This document shows positions 62,165-64,000 of a DNA stretch of 64,000 bases, in pieces (within the stretch, counting starts at the first letter, position 1; every line of letters begins with the position of its first letter). The stretch comes from Paguma larvata (taxonomy: Eukaryota; Chordata; Mammalia; Carnivora; Viverridae). The notes under the pieces were generated by a model. The model searched no databases. It was not told where the DNA came from and saw nothing but the letters and a program-made list of their open reading frames with translations. The stretch covers positions 125,168,414-125,232,413 of the forward strand of contig CM057824.1 in NCBI GenBank assembly GCA_030068075.1, in the 5' to 3' direction. Made by a program: the position numbers and the translations under genes.

Positions 62165-64000
62165 AGTTGGATTCTCTGTTTTTATCCATTCTTTTATTCA
62201 CTTGTTCAGTCATTCACCACATGTTTATAGAACACCTTGTGAGTACCTGGCACTGTTTTGAGAGCTAGGGATACCATAGCAAACAAGATAACAGGGTCCC
62301 TGCTCTAATAAGGTACATTTTAGTTTGGTGAGCTGTGTGTGTATGTTGTGTTTGGGGACATGTGTGTAAACAAAATGAGAAAGAAAATTTCAAAGAATAG
62401 GTGCTATGAAGGAAATAAAACTATGTTATATGAGAGGATTATATACTACGGTTAGGGTTAGGGGAAGGTTGGCTCATTTAGATGGAGTGGGCTCCAAAGA
62501 CCTCCTCTATCAGGTAAGGTATATGTTCTGAATTTTTGACTTGAATGCTAAGATATAATGTATGTGAAGATTCGGAGGCAGTTTTCTAAGCAAAAAGAAC
62601 AGCAAGAACAAAATAATTAAACTTAGAATTAGTTTGAGTTATGCACAGGAAGACGAAGTCAATGTAGCTGGAGCTGAGTGAAAGCAGGGACAGTTTTAGA
62701 TGAGCTCAGAGATGTAGACTGGAGCCAGATAAGGAAGAGCTTTATAGACCATGCGTGGTGGTCATGGAAATGTGCTACTCAGATCTTTTGCTGTGGGACC
62801 CTTCTTTACTGACAACCCCAACTACTGAATCCACTGTTGTGTCTGAATAGAAGCCATGCTCTCTGCCAATGACTAAAACAGTGTGGGTACCATTTGAGTC
62901 CATCTGGGAGGGTATAGGGCTCCTCAAGTGAAAAACTTTGGCTCAAGGACTGTCTACCAATCTGGCTAAAGCTGTCTTCCTCTCTTTTCACAGGTGTCAA
63001 ACTTGCACTGTAGTCTGAAGACTTTCCTTATCCATTTATTCCTTCTCTACTTTATCCTTCACAGACATTTCCCCCAATAATCTTTGGTGTGTCTCTTCCT
63101 TTCTTAGTCTCTACTTCTCAGAGGACTGGAATGAACATACAATAGTAAAAGAACACATTGTGAAGGCATTGTAAAAATTTTAACCAAGGGGAGTGATGTG
63201 TTCTGAATTCCACTTTTCAGAGATCTTTCTAGCTTGCATTGGAGAATGGTTTTTATGGAGGAAAGAATGGAAGGAAGAAAACCAATTAGGTGATTATTAT
63301 GGTAGTCTAGGCAAGAAAAGTTGTTGTTATTGCCGTTTTCGTTTATTTGTTTGTTTGTCTAAAGCAGGAATAATTTACATGGAGAAATTAGGGGTTTTAG
63401 ATAATGCTTTGGAGTTTGAACCAAGAGGATATGCTAATAAATCGTTGTGAAAAATGAGAGAAATAAGGAATTTTGAATGTTTCTTAGGCTTGTTTCTTTC
63501 CCCTTCCCGTCCCTTCCCTTCCCTTCCCTTCCCTTCCCTTTCCTTCCTTGCATCTAGAGTTATGGCAAGGTTGTCTATTACTACAACAGGGAAGACTGGA
63601 CAAGAAACCTTTTTGTTTTTTTTTAGTAGAGCATAGAGAATTAATGATTCAGTTTTGGATATATTGGTTTCCAGTATCTATTGTACATTTAAGTGATGAT
63701 ATCAAATACACGATCGGTTGTTTAAGCACAACAGATAAGATGTCATAGCTAAAGATACAATTATGAAAAGCAAAGTCATGAGACTGGATGAGATCACTTA
63801 GGAAGAGAGAGTACATTGAGTAGAGCACTAGGAACAAGCCTCGGGAAGACTCAATATTTAGAGAGACAGGAAAAAAAGCAAAGCCAAGAAAGGAAACTCT
63901 GAGAAAGAAAGAAAGCAAGAAGAATGCTCAGTTAGAGAAATCAGGAAAAGATAATGTTTCATTGTATTGAAATCATCACTTGTGTCAAATAGAGTTGAAA
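62165..64000 (+). repeat. Longest copy of the unassigned old repeat (runs off the window)
   Basis: Segments in order: cctggcactgttttgagagc, gggtccctgctctaataagg, tgactggagccagataagga-like block near 62718 (gactggagccagataaggaa), gagctttatagaccatgcgt, then after an insert (about 62770-63150) tgcattggagaatggttttt, accaattaggtgattattat, ggtagtctaggcaagaaaag, and catgagactggatgagatca near the end. The insert resembles another old repeat (gacatttcccccaataatct). All of this lies in the upstream SAMSN1 intron. The family is not named. Confidence 0.55.
63496..63549. repeat. (CCCTT)n simple repeat
   Basis: About nine CCCTT units within the old repeat; on the opposite strand it is a purine run AAGGG. 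Confidence 0.93.

Noticed and set aside
62450..62465. Two TTAGGG-like units suggesting an interstitial telomere
   Set aside because: Only two units inside an old repeat; not above chance.

Overview
The window looks like nuclear DNA from a cat-family carnivore. It is AT-rich and dense in interspersed repeats. Eleven tRNA-Lys-derived carnivore SINEs are present, several almost at the felid consensus (GGGGCACCTGGGTGGCTCAG head, CT-rich body, AATAAATAAAC plus A-rich tail) and several with clean target-site duplications. Nothing bacterial, plasmid or phage-like is present: there is no operon structure, and no long ORF lies outside exons, L1 copies and low-complexity DNA.

Only one protein-coding gene is supported, the 3' two thirds of SAMSN1 (HACS1/SLY2/NASH1, a SAM- and SH3-domain adaptor of blood cells) on the minus strand. 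Five coding exons lie at 61402-61273, 58534-58383, 55207-55001, 53083-52933 and 41636-41434. All have AG/GT borders and compatible phases, and join to 843 nt, or 280 codons plus stop. By my recollection the human protein is 373 residues, so about 93 N-terminal residues should lie beyond base 64000. A 3'UTR of about 670 nt runs to a single AATAAA (minus strand) at 40786-40781.

Bases 1 to about 40700 are downstream intergenic DNA. They hold MLT1-type MaLR LTRs, MIR and L2 relics, a probable solo ERV LTR (12899-13298), an L1 graveyard with nearly all copies antisense to the + strand (about 14430-23575), and repeated copies of an old interspersed repeat that I recognise by its colinear segments but cannot name. 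SAMSN1 introns (41637-61272) carry more SINEs, MIRs, an MLT1-like LTR, an 80-bp tandem duplication, a perfect 19-bp-stem inverted repeat and a purine-only tract of about 350 bp.

The most striking observation is a 21-bp insertion in an old L1 (20341-20361). It matches the 5' end of U6 snRNA in antisense and is bracketed by exact 19-bp direct repeats. The target sequence itself is complementary to the next 11 nt of U6, which fits target-primed reverse transcription started inside U6 RNA by microhomology. I found no convincing new multi-gene system.
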